From: Terriglobales bacterium
Lineage (GTDB): Bacteria > Acidobacteriota > Terriglobia > Bryobacterales > Bryobacteraceae
NCBI GenBank assembly: GCA_021372245.1
Contig: JAJFUV010000028.1
Coordinates: 1 to 64,000, forward strand
Length of the DNA stretch: 64,000 nucleotides
Direction of reading: 5' to 3'
The stretch's first letter is position 1, and every line of letters begins with the position of its first letter. The translations under genes and the position numbers were made by a program. The notes beneath the pieces are model-generated. The model did not search any database and was not told where the DNA came from. It saw only the letters and a program-made list of their open reading frames with translations. This document shows positions 1 to 7,954 of the stretch, piece after piece.

Positions 1-726
1 CCCGCAATGGTGGATTCCGTACGGCGCGAGCCGTTCGGCCAAATAGACTTCCCACTTGAGCAGCGAGCGGCGGTAGGTGGCCGGCGAGACCATCTGCACA
101 GTGCAGTTGCCGTGCAGGTAGATACGCGGGTCCACGTTCACGATGGAACGGTTGACCGAAACCGAATTCGTCCCTGTCCGGGAACGGATGTAGGCGCCCA
201 CGCGCGCCTGCGCCTCGGCCACCACGCCGCAGACGTGATCGATCAATTCGGGATCTTCAGCCAGGTCGACGAAGAACTGCTCTCCGCGTAATTGAAGGGC
301 CGTGTTGAGAACGCCGTCGAGGTCGAGGTCGCCAACCAGGCAGCCGTGTTCCTTTTCGAGCTCGTCCATCTGCTGGATAAGCTGCTTCATGGGCCACAGG
401 TTCTCGAAATCGGGCACCGCGAGCGCCATGGCTTCTTCGCGGCTCAGGCACTTGGGAACCGGCCAGGGGGCCTGGTCGGCGGCGAAGCGCACCTCGACGC
501 CGAACAGCGCCGGAATCACGAAGCCGCCGGCGACGTACATGGACCCGATGACAGGCCGCGGCTTCGGACCGGGCTCGCCCAACCCGAAGCGCTCATACAT
601 CACGCGGCGCATCAATATGTCATTCTCGATGCGCGCGGCGGCATCCAGATAGAAGGGCTGCTCGAAGCTGATCCCGTAATTGCGGCGCCACCAGGCAGGA
701 TTGAAGATGATTTCCGCGGGGATCAT
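1..726 (-). CDS. URO-D superfamily protein (partial, C-terminus outside window)
   Basis: This is the N-terminal 242 codons of a minus-strand gene that runs off the left edge. The start ATG (726-724) overlaps the TGA stop of the upstream oxidoreductase in an ATGA junction, so the two are translationally coupled. The visible part has features of the uroporphyrinogen decarboxylase/MtaA-like methyltransferase fold: an Ala-Gly-Gly-Phe stretch near residue 83 and, at the cut edge, the motif Ile-His-His-Cys-Gly. In corrinoid methyltransferases of this family that H-x-C motif supplies zinc ligands. No haem or corrinoid genes are adjacent, so the substrate is unknown. A role in catabolism, perhaps a methyl or carboxyl transfer, is inferred from family and from the coupled dehydrogenase. 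Confidence 0.75.
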   Translation of the reverse strand, partial: MIPAEIIFNPAWWRRNYGISFEQPFYLDAAARIENDILMRRVMYERFGLGEPGPKPRPVIGSMYVAGGFVIPALFGVEVRFAADQAPWPVPKCLSREEAMALAVPDFENLWPMKQLIQQMDELEKEHGCLVGDLDLDGVLNTALQLRGEQFFVDLAEDPELIDHVCGVVAEAQARVGAYIRSRTGTNSVSVNRSIVNVDPRIYLHGNCTVQMVSPATYRRSLLKWEVYLAERLAPYGIHHCG

Positions 727-2042
727 AATTTGGCCAGGTCGGCGAGCTTCACGCGTTCGCCGCCTCGTTCGATACTGCGATAGCCGGCGATGCCCACTAG
801 GCTCGACAAGGCTCCGGCAAGGCTGTTGGCTTTGAGCCCGAGCGGATCAGGCTGGTCCCATTCGCGGAAAATGAGATCGTGCAGTGAGGGGTCGGCGCCG
901 CCGTGGCCGCCGGTGCGGCGCGGCAGGTCGGTGACGAGTTCCGACTTGCCGAAATTCGGGGTCATGCGGAGCTGGAAGTCCTTATATCCGCCGCCGCCGT
1001 ACATGTTGAAGTCGATGCGCCCCTTGGTGCCGTTGATCCCGATTTCCTGTCCTTCGTAAGGCATGAACGTGTTGGCGGTGTAAGTGAGCCGGGCCCCATT
1101 CGCGTACTTGACCATGACCGAATACGTGTCGTAGATGTTCACGTCCTGGCGCCAGACGCAGCCGTCCACCTGGTAGCCGTCCTCGGATTCGCAGTCTACG
1201 TAAAGCTTCACGGCGCTCGCACTCTTGGTGACGTCCCAGAAGAACTGGCACTTGTTCCTGTACGGGCAGACGCGGCAATGCGTGCCGCGGAACGAGTTGT
1301 TCCTGCCGTAAAACTTCAGGTCGCCGTAAGCCACGACTTCGACCGGCGGCGAGTCCAGCCACCAGTTGACCTGGTCGAAATGATGGCAGCTCTTGCTGAC
1401 CAGCAGCGTACCGGACATTTCCTTGAGGCGGTGCCAGCGCCGGAAGTAGCTGGCGCCGTGGCTGGTATCCAGGTACTCCTGATAGTCGACGGAGATCACG
1501 TCGCCGATGGCCTTGTCCATGAGGAGTTGCTTTATCTTCTTGGCTTCGGCATAGTGGCGCGCATTGAAGCCCACGATGAGACGCTTGCCGTACCGCTTTT
1601 CGGCATCGCGGATGGCCTGGGCCTGCTGTTCGTCCGTGCAGAGCGGCTTCTCGGTGAGCACGTCCTTGCCGAGTTCCATGGCGTGGACGATGTACCCGGC
1701 GTGCGCCGAGTCGGTGGTGGTGATCAGGATGAGGTCGGGGTTGGTCTCCTTGACCATCTGATCGAAATCCACGTAGGTGGGAGCGTCGGCGCCCATGAGT
1801 TCGCGCGCCACTTTGACGCGCTTGCCGTTTATGTCGCACAGTCCCACCAGGGTGACGACGTCGCTGTAATTCTTGACCAAATCGGTGCCCCAGTACACGC
1901 CGCGGCCGCCGGTGCCCACCTGGGCGATGCGGATTTTCGGTTTGGCCTGCGCGGCCGTGGAGGAGGACGCTGTGGCCAGGGCCGCGCCGCTCGAGGCGAG
2001 AAACCCGCGCCGGGAAACCTGCGTCTGATTGAGGGGATCCAT
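723..2042 (-). CDS. Gfo/Idh/MocA family oxidoreductase with Tat signal
   Basis: The protein has 439 residues. It opens with a twin-arginine signal (SRRGFLASSGAAL), then a Rossmann fold with a Gly-rich loop (VGTGGRG) and a CDIN turn, the family Glu-Lys-Pro motif (TEKPL) and a His-His-x-Asp segment (CHHFDQVNWW). An insertion carries Cys-x2-Cys-x5-Cys (CRVCPYRNKC), probably a structural metal site. The family reduces or oxidises sugars and cyclitols with NAD(P). The start at 2042 is chosen over 2054 because GGAG lies 6 bases before it. The protein is likely exported folded with its cofactor. It is followed with a 4-base overlap by a URO-D protein, suggesting one catabolic operon. Confidence 0.85.
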   Translation of the reverse strand: MDPLNQTQVSRRGFLASSGAALATASSSTAAQAKPKIRIAQVGTGGRGVYWGTDLVKNYSDVVTLVGLCDINGKRVKVARELMGADAPTYVDFDQMVKETNPDLILITTTDSAHAGYIVHAMELGKDVLTEKPLCTDEQQAQAIRDAEKRYGKRLIVGFNARHYAEAKKIKQLLMDKAIGDVISVDYQEYLDTSHGASYFRRWHRLKEMSGTLLVSKSCHHFDQVNWWLDSPPVEVVAYGDLKFYGRNNSFRGTHCRVCPYRNKCQFFWDVTKSASAVKLYVDCESEDGYQVDGCVWRQDVNIYDTYSVMVKYANGARLTYTANTFMPYEGQEIGINGTKGRIDFNMYGGGGYKDFQLRMTPNFGKSELVTDLPRRTGGHGGADPSLHDLIFREWDQPDPLGLKANSLAGALSSLVGIAGYRSIERGGERVKLADLAKL

Positions 2043-2108
2043 ATGTGACTCCATTGGGCGGAAGGTTGCCGCGGTAGAATTGTATCGCGAATCGTCGGGG
2101 AGGCGCTC

Positions 2109-2741
2109 ATGAAGAGCTTGGTCGCGGCTGGCGCGGTGATGTTTCTTGGGTGCGTGGGCTTTGCCCAGCAACCCGGCATAGGGAAGCGAAGTAATCCGTT
2201 TTCGATCTCCGACACAAGCTACGCCGCGCGCTTGCAGGCCACTGTGAGCGGCACGCCGCCCTATACGGGAGCCCCCACTGGAGGCGGACGCGCACCCCGC
2301 GCCGCAGCCGTGTTTCTGGGCGGATATCTCTATCAACCGGCGTGGCCGGTGTTCGTGATTGCGCCGGCGTCCCCGCAGCCCACGCAGGTGGTGGTCAACA
2401 ACTTCTACTCTCCCGATGCCGCCAGGCCGCTCGAACGCGAGCCTGGGAGCGAAAATGAGGAGACCAGAGGGGTGCAAGTTTACTCGGCACCATCGTTGGC
2501 TCCCACGACTGCCGAGGAGCCGGCGGCCGTGAAGCGGGAGGCGAAGCCCGCGGTTTACCTGCTGGTCTTCAAAGACAACTCAATCCAGTCCGTGGCGGCT
2601 TACTGGCGCGAAGCAGGCAAGCTGCACTACCTCACCGTGCAGGGCGATCATAAGTCGGCTCCGCTCGAGAGCCTGGATCGGGGATACACCGAAAATCTGA
2701 ACCGCGAGCGCGGCCTCGAGTTCAAACTCAAGGGAAACTAA
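2109..2741 (+). CDS. Secreted protein of unknown function
   Basis: I do not recognise this 210-residue protein. It begins with a clear signal peptide (MKSLVAAGAVMFLGCVGFAQQ) and is Pro/Gly/Ala-rich in the middle, with a hydrophobic stretch around residues 68-95. The C-terminal 60 residues are better ordered, alternating charged and aromatic residues (YLLVFKDNSIQSVAAYW, then HYLTVQGDHK), consistent with a small beta-rich domain. It is divergent from the oxidoreductase at 2042, with 66 bases between starts, and its stop overlaps the convergent Nudix gene by 4 bases. Confidence 0.7.
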   Translation: MKSLVAAGAVMFLGCVGFAQQPGIGKRSNPFSISDTSYAARLQATVSGTPPYTGAPTGGGRAPRAAAVFLGGYLYQPAWPVFVIAPASPQPTQVVVNNFYSPDAARPLEREPGSENEETRGVQVYSAPSLAPTTAEEPAAVKREAKPAVYLLVFKDNSIQSVAAYWREAGKLHYLTVQGDHKSAPLESLDRGYTENLNRERGLEFKLKGN

Positions 2742-3160
2742 TAGGTGCCGGCGGCCAGGGCTTCGACAAACTCGCGGTCGCCTTCGAGAAAGTCATAGCC
2801 GGACAATTCTTCCCGCTTCACCCACCGCACGTCCTCGAAGATGTTGTTATGCGGTTCGCCCGAGAAGCGGTCAACGCGTAGAAAGACAAGCAGAAACGGG
2901 CGGCGGCCCCGATAACGGTGCTCATGGCGCGCCAACTCGCGGCCTACCATTGCCTGGATGGAAAGCTCCTCCTCCAGTTCGCGCGCCAGGGCGCCGGCGT
3001 GCGTCTCTCCGGACTCGACTTTGCCTCCCGGAAACTCCCATTTCAGCGAGTGGCTATCGGAGGAATGCCGCTGGCAAATGAGGAACAGGCCATCACGTTC
3101 GATGAGCGCGGCAACCACTACAATCGGTTTCCGATCCGCCGTGCTCTGCCTTGCAGCCAT
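2738..3160 (-). CDS. Nudix hydrolase, MutT-like
   Basis: A 140-residue Nudix protein. The Nudix box is intact at about residues 43-65: GGKVESGETHAGALARELEEEL fits GX5EX7REUXEEXGU closely, with Leu-Ser in the last positions. The preceding WEFPGGK segment and ICQRH are typical of (d)NTP pyrophosphohydrolases of the MutT type, which clean oxidised nucleotides such as 8-oxo-dGTP in the cytoplasm. A different nucleoside diphosphate-X substrate cannot be excluded. It is divergent from an IscU-like gene; the starts are only 30 bases apart and flank a perfect inverted repeat at 3162-3176. Confidence 0.88.
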   Translation of the reverse strand: MAARQSTADRKPIVVVAALIERDGLFLICQRHSSDSHSLKWEFPGGKVESGETHAGALARELEEELSIQAMVGRELARHEHRYRGRRPFLLVFLRVDRFSGEPHNNIFEDVRWVKREELSGYDFLEGDREFVEALAAGTY

Positions 3161-3161
3161 G

Positions 3162-3176
3162 CCGCTATCATAGCGG
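3162..3176. promoter_or_regulatory. Perfect 7-bp inverted repeat in divergent gap
   Basis: CCGCTAT-C-ATAGCGG lies between the Nudix start (3160, minus strand) and the IscU-like start (3191, plus strand). In a 30-base divergent gap it could be a shared operator or overlapping promoter elements. No regulator is identified, and chance occurrence is possible. Confidence 0.4.
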
Positions 3177-3190
3177 TAGTGGGCGAGTCG

Positions 3191-3556
3191 GTGTACAGCG
3201 AACAGCTACTCGATCATTTCCGCAATCCACGCAACGCCGGCGAATTGGAGCCGCCGTCGGTAATGGCGGAAGCGTCCAATCCGGCTTGTGGGGACGTGCT
3301 GCGGCTGTCGGCCCGGATCGAAAACTCTCGCATAGTGGAAGCCCGTTTCAAAGCGCGGGGCTGCACGGCCTCGATCGCTGCCGGGTCGGCGCTTACCGAA
3401 TGGATAACCGGTAAAACCCTGGAGCAGGCGAAGCAGTTGACCCCGGGCGACATAGAGCTGGCCCTCGGGGGACTGCCAAGCACATCCAAACATGCCGCGG
3501 CGCTGGCCGTGGAAGCGGCGCAGGGACTGGTCGCGAGCGCCGTGCGGCGGCGGTGA
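3191..3556 (+). CDS. IscU/NifU-like Fe-S scaffold lacking third cysteine
   Basis: A 121-residue protein with the classic scaffold N-terminus Tyr-Ser-Glu-Gln-Leu-Leu-Asp-His-Phe-Arg-Asn-Pro-Arg-Asn. The start is taken as GTG at 3191 because family members begin with the equivalent of this Val; GTG at 3179 would add four residues. Two of the three cluster-binding cysteines are present, Cys33 (NPACGD) and Cys58 (RGCTAS). The third, usually following a His near the C-terminus (HCSILA in IscU), is Ala102 after His101 (KHAAALA). No cysteine desulfurase or other isc/suf gene is adjacent. It may be a carrier with a modified cluster site rather than a standard scaffold. Confidence 0.85.
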   Translation: MYSEQLLDHFRNPRNAGELEPPSVMAEASNPACGDVLRLSARIENSRIVEARFKARGCTASIAAGSALTEWITGKTLEQAKQLTPGDIELALGGLPSTSKHAAALAVEAAQGLVASAVRRR

Positions 3557-3692
3557 AGGCGGGCAGAGGACTGAGAAAGGGCGGCCTCGACAGCAAGAGC
3601 CGGGTGTACACTCGAAAGCAGCAGATCAGCCGGGCCGGGAACTCCGGCGGCTGGGTACGTTCACTGGGTGTTGACTCACGGGGAGGTGCATG

Positions 3693-3986
3693 ATGCCAAC
3701 CTATGTGACTCTCTTCAAGTGGACCGAGCAGGGCACGAAGGACATGAAGAACGCCCCCGCGCGGTTTGCGGCATCCAAGAACCTCATCGAGTCCGTGGGA
3801 GGGAAAGTGCTGGGCATCTACGTCACGATGGGCAAGTACGACGTCGTGGCGGTGACGGAAGGCCCTAGCGACGAGGCCGCTGCGGCGGCAGTCCTTTCCA
3901 TAGCTTCGAAAGGTAACGTCACGAGCATGACGATGAGGGCTTTCACCGAGAAGGAATTCGCCGAGATCGTGCAAAGGCTTCCGTAA
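3693..3986 (+). CDS. GYD-domain protein
   Basis: A small cytoplasmic protein of 97 residues with the GYD pattern: PTYVTLFKWTEQG at the start, GGKVLGIYVTMGKYDVV in the middle, and a ferredoxin-like alternation of strands and helices. The name-giving Gly-Tyr-Asp motif appears as Gly-Lys-Tyr-Asp. GYD proteins are small and usually of unknown function. GGGAGG precedes two adjacent ATGs; the second (3693) has the better spacing (6 bases). It is transcribed alone, with the minus-strand membrane gene downstream. Confidence 0.85.
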   Translation: MPTYVTLFKWTEQGTKDMKNAPARFAASKNLIESVGGKVLGIYVTMGKYDVVAVTEGPSDEAAAAAVLSIASKGNVTSMTMRAFTEKEFAEIVQRLP

Positions 3987-4050
3987 GAAGAAACAGCGAG
4001 AACGCGATCTGGCAGGGACCGAAGGGGGAGTGTGTCCCGCGAGCGCTTCC

Positions 4051-4248
4051 TCACCGGAGCCTGTTCACACCCAGGAAGATGAAGCCGGCCGCTATTACCC
4101 AGCGGAGCAAAATCAGCCAGAACCGTTGGCCGTAGAGCAGGCTGCGTATGCCGAGCAAGAGGAATCCGCCGCCGATGCACACGTACCACCACCCAAGCAG
4201 GTCGGTCCTCCGTCTCTGGGAAGCCGGACTGCGACCATCCCGTCCCAT
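4051..4248 (-). CDS. Small two-helix membrane protein
   Basis: A 65-residue hypothetical protein with a basic N-terminus (RRR) followed by two hydrophobic segments, about residues 18-38 (LLGWWYVCIGGGFLLLGI) and 44-61 (FWLILLRWVIAAGFIFLG). The order of a positively charged N-terminus and two helices predicts an inner-membrane hairpin. No family is recognised. Reality as a gene rests on this sensible membrane topology rather than on homology. Confidence 0.55.
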   Translation of the reverse strand: MGRDGRSPASQRRRTDLLGWWYVCIGGGFLLLGIRSLLYGQRFWLILLRWVIAAGFIFLGVNRLR

Positions 4249-4363
4249 GACTCGATTATGGGACTGATATCCTGTGAACCGAAAGAAAGGCGTGAATCAT
4301 CTATTCGAGTAGGCTAACAGGCGGAATTCTGCGGGAAGGACCGTTTCTTGTTGGGGTGCCGCG

Positions 4364-5611
4364 ATGCACACAGAGGGTACTGCCTTCCATGTAATAAGCT
4401 GTTGGGGTGCTTGTACGGCCTTGGGTTTGTTGTTGGCCGCTCCAGCCGGCGCGCAGAAGCTTCTGGTGGGTGACGGGCCCGGGGGAATGGCCCGGCTTCT
4501 CAATGCCGACGCTGCGGTTCTCGACGCCCAGGAAGCACGCCATGACCTCCCCTGCACGGCGACGCCCACCAAACCGGTGCTCGGTTTCGATCTGAAGTTC
4601 CATGCCGGTTACGAGGCGGCTATCCCCTTACGCGAGCTGGCGGGCTCCGAGAACATGCTTACCATCCTCTTTCGCGTGACGCCCGATGACCATAGAGATG
4701 TGCCGGTGTCCTTCTCCCAGCATTACCGTGTACCTGCCATTGAAGAGGGTGCCAATGGAGCGGCCCACCTGCCTGGCGACTTCGAGATCGGAGAGGGTAA
4801 CTACCACGTCGATTGGCTGATGCGTGACCAAGCCGGGCGTGTTTGTTCGCATTATTGGGACCTGCGGGCAAGCCTCCCGGCCCGGGACAAGGAGGTTAGC
4901 ATGGCCATCGCCCCTGGCGTGGTGGAGGGCAACGGACCGGAGAGCTTCCAGGCAGAGCCGCCGGTCCAGCGCGCGCAAGGTGAGGCTTCACTCAATGTGA
5001 AAATCCTGATCAACTTCGCGCCACAGAATTACCGGTCGACCACGCTTCAGCCCCGGGATTTGAATGGCCTGATTTCGATCCTGCGCAGTCTCGCGAGAGA
5101 TCCGCGCATAGGCAGGTTCTCCATCGTTGCGTTCAACCTGGAGAAGGAGCGCGTGATCTGGCGGCAGGACAGTGCTGAGCAGATCGATTTCCCCGGTCTC
5201 GGAAAAGCTCTTGGTTCGCTGCAGTTGGGAACGATCGATGTGAAACGCCTCGGCCGGAAGCACGGGGATACGGAGTTCCTGGAGGATCTGATTCGCCGTG
5301 AGGTGTTGGGGGCCAGGCAGGTTGACGCTTTGGTGTTTGCGGGCCCCAAGGCGCTGCTCGATCAGAACGTGCCGGAGGGGGCTCTCCGGCAATGGGGGCA
5401 GGTAGACTACCCGGTCTTCTATTTGAACTACACCGCGGATCCCCGGAAGACGCCCTGGCACGATGCCATTGGCCATGTCGTGAAGTTCTTCAAGGGAACC
5501 GAGTACACCATCAGCCGCCCCAGAGACTTGTGGTTTGCCACAAACGAAGTGGTCTCCCGCGTGGCGGAGTCGAAGCAGACGAAAACCGCTCACGCGATGT
5601 CCGCCCGCTGA
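4364..5611 (+). CDS. Secreted protein of unknown function, VWFA-related type
   Basis: A 415-residue protein with a signal-like hydrophobic stretch at about residues 12-29 ending in AGAQ. The architecture resembles large acidobacterial families of secreted proteins with a degenerate von Willebrand-type fold: an N-terminal beta-rich segment, then alternating strand/helix segments (VKILINFAP, RFSIVAFNLEKERVIW, VDALVFAGPKALLD, YPVFYLNYTADPR). No MIDAS DxSxS motif is seen, so metal binding is not supported. A run of G/T bases (GGGGTG) precedes the ATG. Function is unknown. Confidence 0.7.
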   Translation: MHTEGTAFHVISCWGACTALGLLLAAPAGAQKLLVGDGPGGMARLLNADAAVLDAQEARHDLPCTATPTKPVLGFDLKFHAGYEAAIPLRELAGSENMLTILFRVTPDDHRDVPVSFSQHYRVPAIEEGANGAAHLPGDFEIGEGNYHVDWLMRDQAGRVCSHYWDLRASLPARDKEVSMAIAPGVVEGNGPESFQAEPPVQRAQGEASLNVKILINFAPQNYRSTTLQPRDLNGLISILRSLARDPRIGRFSIVAFNLEKERVIWRQDSAEQIDFPGLGKALGSLQLGTIDVKRLGRKHGDTEFLEDLIRREVLGARQVDALVFAGPKALLDQNVPEGALRQWGQVDYPVFYLNYTADPRKTPWHDAIGHVVKFFKGTEYTISRPRDLWFATNEVVSRVAESKQTKTAHAMSAR

Positions 5612-5642
5612 ACGGAACGCGCCTCAATGTTCGCCACCCCGC

Positions 5643-6128
5643 CTAACGGACTTCAGAAGGGTCAACACTTTTCGGGATGCCGGTGACCGCGTAACGGACA
5701 TAGGCGATAATGTCGGCCATTTGTTCGTCCGTGTACTTCTTCGCTATGTCCGAGTGCTTCCAGGTATCGTTGTTTGACATCGATTCAATCTCGGTCCGGT
5801 CGGTCTTGCGCATCTGGGCCGGTGTCTTCGATAGGTCGTACAAGTCAATGGTTTTCTCATCTTTGGCGCCGGGCATCGCAGGAAACGACTCCTTGGACTT
5901 CAGCTTGACGTGCTGGACGTACGAAGTGATGGTGGAGCGTACCGCCACCGCGATTGCCGGTGGGGCAAGACTGCCCATGCCCTTCAAATCCGGGCCGACC
6001 GCCGTGCCCCGCCCTTTCATCGCGTGGCAGCTCGCGCATCCCTTCGCGGAATCAAAAAAAAGGGCCTCGCCCCGCTCGATCTGCGGCGACGCAGCCGCCT
6101 GTAGCAAAAACAGTGTGAACCAGAACAT
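5643..6128 (-). CDS. Periplasmic c-type cytochrome
   Basis: The 161-residue protein has a short signal peptide (MFWFTLFLLQAAASP) and one haem-attachment motif CASCH at about residues 31-35, followed by a conserved GPDLKGMG segment. The C-terminal region (MADIIAYVRYAVTG) contains the methionine/helix typical of class I cytochrome c, with Met about 20 residues from the end as a candidate axial ligand. It lies 59 bases after another cytochrome c gene on the same strand, so both are probably one electron-transfer operon with the small membrane protein upstream. Confidence 0.85.
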   Translation of the reverse strand: MFWFTLFLLQAAASPQIERGEALFFDSAKGCASCHAMKGRGTAVGPDLKGMGSLAPPAIAVAVRSTITSYVQHVKLKSKESFPAMPGAKDEKTIDLYDLSKTPAQMRKTDRTEIESMSNNDTWKHSDIAKKYTDEQMADIIAYVRYAVTGIPKSVDPSEVR

Positions 6129-6187
6129 CCCTGAACGCTCCTTTCAGCCACCGGAAGGTGCTGGCGAATCGCTCTACCAGCAGCCTC

Positions 6188-6637
6188 TCAGTAACGGAGA
6201 TAGTCCCCCATCGGCCGTCGAACGGTGTAGTTCGAGTGTAGGTAGGACACCAGATCGGTCAGTTGCCGCGCCGTCACCCGATCTGCGTAATCCGGCATGC
6301 GGGACTTCCCGCCAACCGTGATCGACGCTTTCGCGAAACGGGCCAGCTTATGGGAGGGGTTGATGATCGACGTCACAAGATAACCGTCCGTCAACTCCTT
6401 GGCGACTTCACCTCCAAGCCTTACCGGGACCGGAGGCTGCACCGTCGGTCGAGGCACGTCCGTGCCGGGCACTTCATGGCAGCTGTGACATTGCAACTCA
6501 AGGAAAACAGCCTTGCCTCTTTCGACATTCCCGCCCGCCGGCAGGCGGAATCCCGACGGCGAATGACGGCCTTGATTGCATGCCGTGGCTATTCCCAGCA
6601 GCAACACAGCCGGAAGTAATTTCGACATCCGCTGCAT
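6188..6637 (-). CDS. Cytochrome c lipoprotein
   Basis: A 149-residue precursor. The start at 6637 is fixed by an AAGGAGGT ribosome-binding site 5 bases upstream, which excludes a longer reading. The N-terminus is a lipoprotein signal (LLPAVLLLGIATAC) with Cys as the predicted lipidated residue. One haem motif (CHSCH) follows at about residues 50-54, and SRMPDYADRVTARQLTDLVSYL supplies the axial Met and last helix of class I cytochromes. It is therefore membrane-anchored in the periplasm. It is upstream of the soluble cytochrome c at 5643-6128, so a donor/acceptor pair is plausible. Confidence 0.85.
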   Translation of the reverse strand: MQRMSKLLPAVLLLGIATACNQGRHSPSGFRLPAGGNVERGKAVFLELQCHSCHEVPGTDVPRPTVQPPVPVRLGGEVAKELTDGYLVTSIINPSHKLARFAKASITVGGKSRMPDYADRVTARQLTDLVSYLHSNYTVRRPMGDYLRY

Positions 6638-6680
6638 GACCCACCTCCTTGGTACGATTGCCGCAAATCGCGCACGGTCA

Positions 6681-6827
6681 CTATTTTTCAAAGAAGGGAG
6701 TCTCCGAACATCGGGTGAGAGAAATCAGAATGGCGATGGCTAAAACGCCTGCCGTGTAACGCGATTGGCCCTGAAGGATCTTAACAGGCTCTTCGGGACG
6801 TTTCCTCTTTTCACGTCCTCCGAGCAT
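6681..6827 (-). CDS. Small single-pass membrane ORF ahead of cytochrome genes
   Basis: A 48-residue ORF starting MLGGREKRKRPEE and containing one hydrophobic helix (YTAGVLAIAILISLTRC). GGGAGGTGGAAGG lies just before the ATG, a strong ribosome-binding site. It is 43 bases upstream of the cytochrome c lipoprotein on the same strand. Positive-inside charge predicts a cytoplasmic N-terminus. A longer in-frame reading extends to 7058 but looks non-coding. It could be a small subunit or assembly partner of the cytochromes; that is inference from position only. Confidence 0.5.
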   Translation of the reverse strand: MLGGREKRKRPEEPVKILQGQSRYTAGVLAIAILISLTRCSETPFFEK

Positions 6828-7043
6828 AACCTTCCACCTCCCTTGCCGCACACGATGGAAGAGCGCCTGCCTGTATTTTAGTGCCAAAGCGCCGAAAGGG
6901 AGCCCTAAATTCGATGCATCCGGGCCGGCGGGAGCCTTTTTGGGGCCTTTAGGTATTGCAAACGGGGCAGGGTGGAGGTATGCTCTGTCGGGAAAGAGAT
7001 CTGCACGTCGGGAATCCCCGGCAAGGGTCTCATGGAGGTGAGT

Positions 7044-7892
7044 ATGAACGCAGCACAAATCCGGCGCCTGTTCTATTACGGCGTCGTTGCCGTTGGTCTG
7101 CTCGCCACTTCTTGCAGCACAGGGCCCAAGCCCCCGAAGCCGGGCACACCAGCCTTCGATTGGTCTGCCGCGGTCGAAGCCTACCGGCTCGGGGATTATG
7201 TGAGGGCCGGCCAGATGTTGGCGGGAGTAACGCGAACCGACAATGAGTTTACGGCGCGTGCGCTGCCGTGGGGACTAGTGGTCTCCTCGGGACTGTCCCA
7301 AGCCTTCAGGGAACTGGGGGACAGGTACGAGCTGGGCGCCCGTGCAAACAGAGGCAATCCGACGCCGTTTCGCAGGCAGACGACGGCCGCAAGAGGGTCC
7401 GCCAGCGGAGAGGCACTCCAGTTCGCCGAAACCTTCCACAAGTTTCTGGAGGCGAATAAGGACCCGAACGTCGCCCTGGTTTTCAAATACCCGGTCGGCA
7501 ACGTCGCAGAGCCTCCTCAACTCGGCAAGGTTGGCAAGGGAATGCTGCTCCCGGCGGCCGAGATGGAGTCTCTGCAGAGAGCCATGCTGCAACGCGGAGT
7601 GCTGATGGCCGCGTGCCTTGCCGTGGGTGCGCCGGGCGACCCGGCGAAGGCTCTGGAGTTGTTCAACAAAGGCAACGTTCAGGTGCCGCGGGATGCTTTC
7701 CTGACTGCCATGGCCGGTTCGCTGTATGCGGAATCCGAGCTTTTCGGCCGCACCAAGCTCGACCAGCCGAACCGCGCCAAGATGCTATTGACCGAGGCCA
7801 CGGAGGCATTGAAACTCGTCCCGCCGACCAAGCAGACCAAGGAGTTGCAGAAGAAAATCGACGGTGCACTGAAAAAGCTCAAAACGAGCTGA
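7044..7892 (+). CDS. Lipoprotein with helical repeat-like region
   Basis: A 282-residue protein; GGAGGTGAGT directly before ATG 7044 sets the start. The N-terminus is a lipoprotein signal with LLATSCS, so Cys about 22 residues in is likely lipidated. The rest is helix-rich, with a repeated A-x-x-L-F/Y-G pattern (AAVEAYRLGDYVRAGQML, KALELFNKGNVQ, AMAGSLYAESELFGR, ATEALKLVPP), reminiscent of TPR-like hairpins. No enzyme motif is seen. A scaffold in the periplasmic leaflet is a guess from the repeats. Confidence 0.75.
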   Translation: MNAAQIRRLFYYGVVAVGLLATSCSTGPKPPKPGTPAFDWSAAVEAYRLGDYVRAGQMLAGVTRTDNEFTARALPWGLVVSSGLSQAFRELGDRYELGARANRGNPTPFRRQTTAARGSASGEALQFAETFHKFLEANKDPNVALVFKYPVGNVAEPPQLGKVGKGMLLPAAEMESLQRAMLQRGVLMAACLAVGAPGDPAKALELFNKGNVQVPRDAFLTAMAGSLYAESELFGRTKLDQPNRAKMLLTEATEALKLVPPTKQTKELQKKIDGALKKLKTS

Positions 7893-7954
7893 GACAAGCC
7901 ATTCTCCGCCGCGTACAATAGGACGATCCTCGGAAGGCTGAGCGAGGAGACCGC

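Noticed and set aside
903..2048. 381-codon plus-strand ORF opposite the Tat oxidoreductase
   Set aside because: Antisense shadow in GC-rich DNA; the oxidoreductase strand has clear family motifs and this reading has none.
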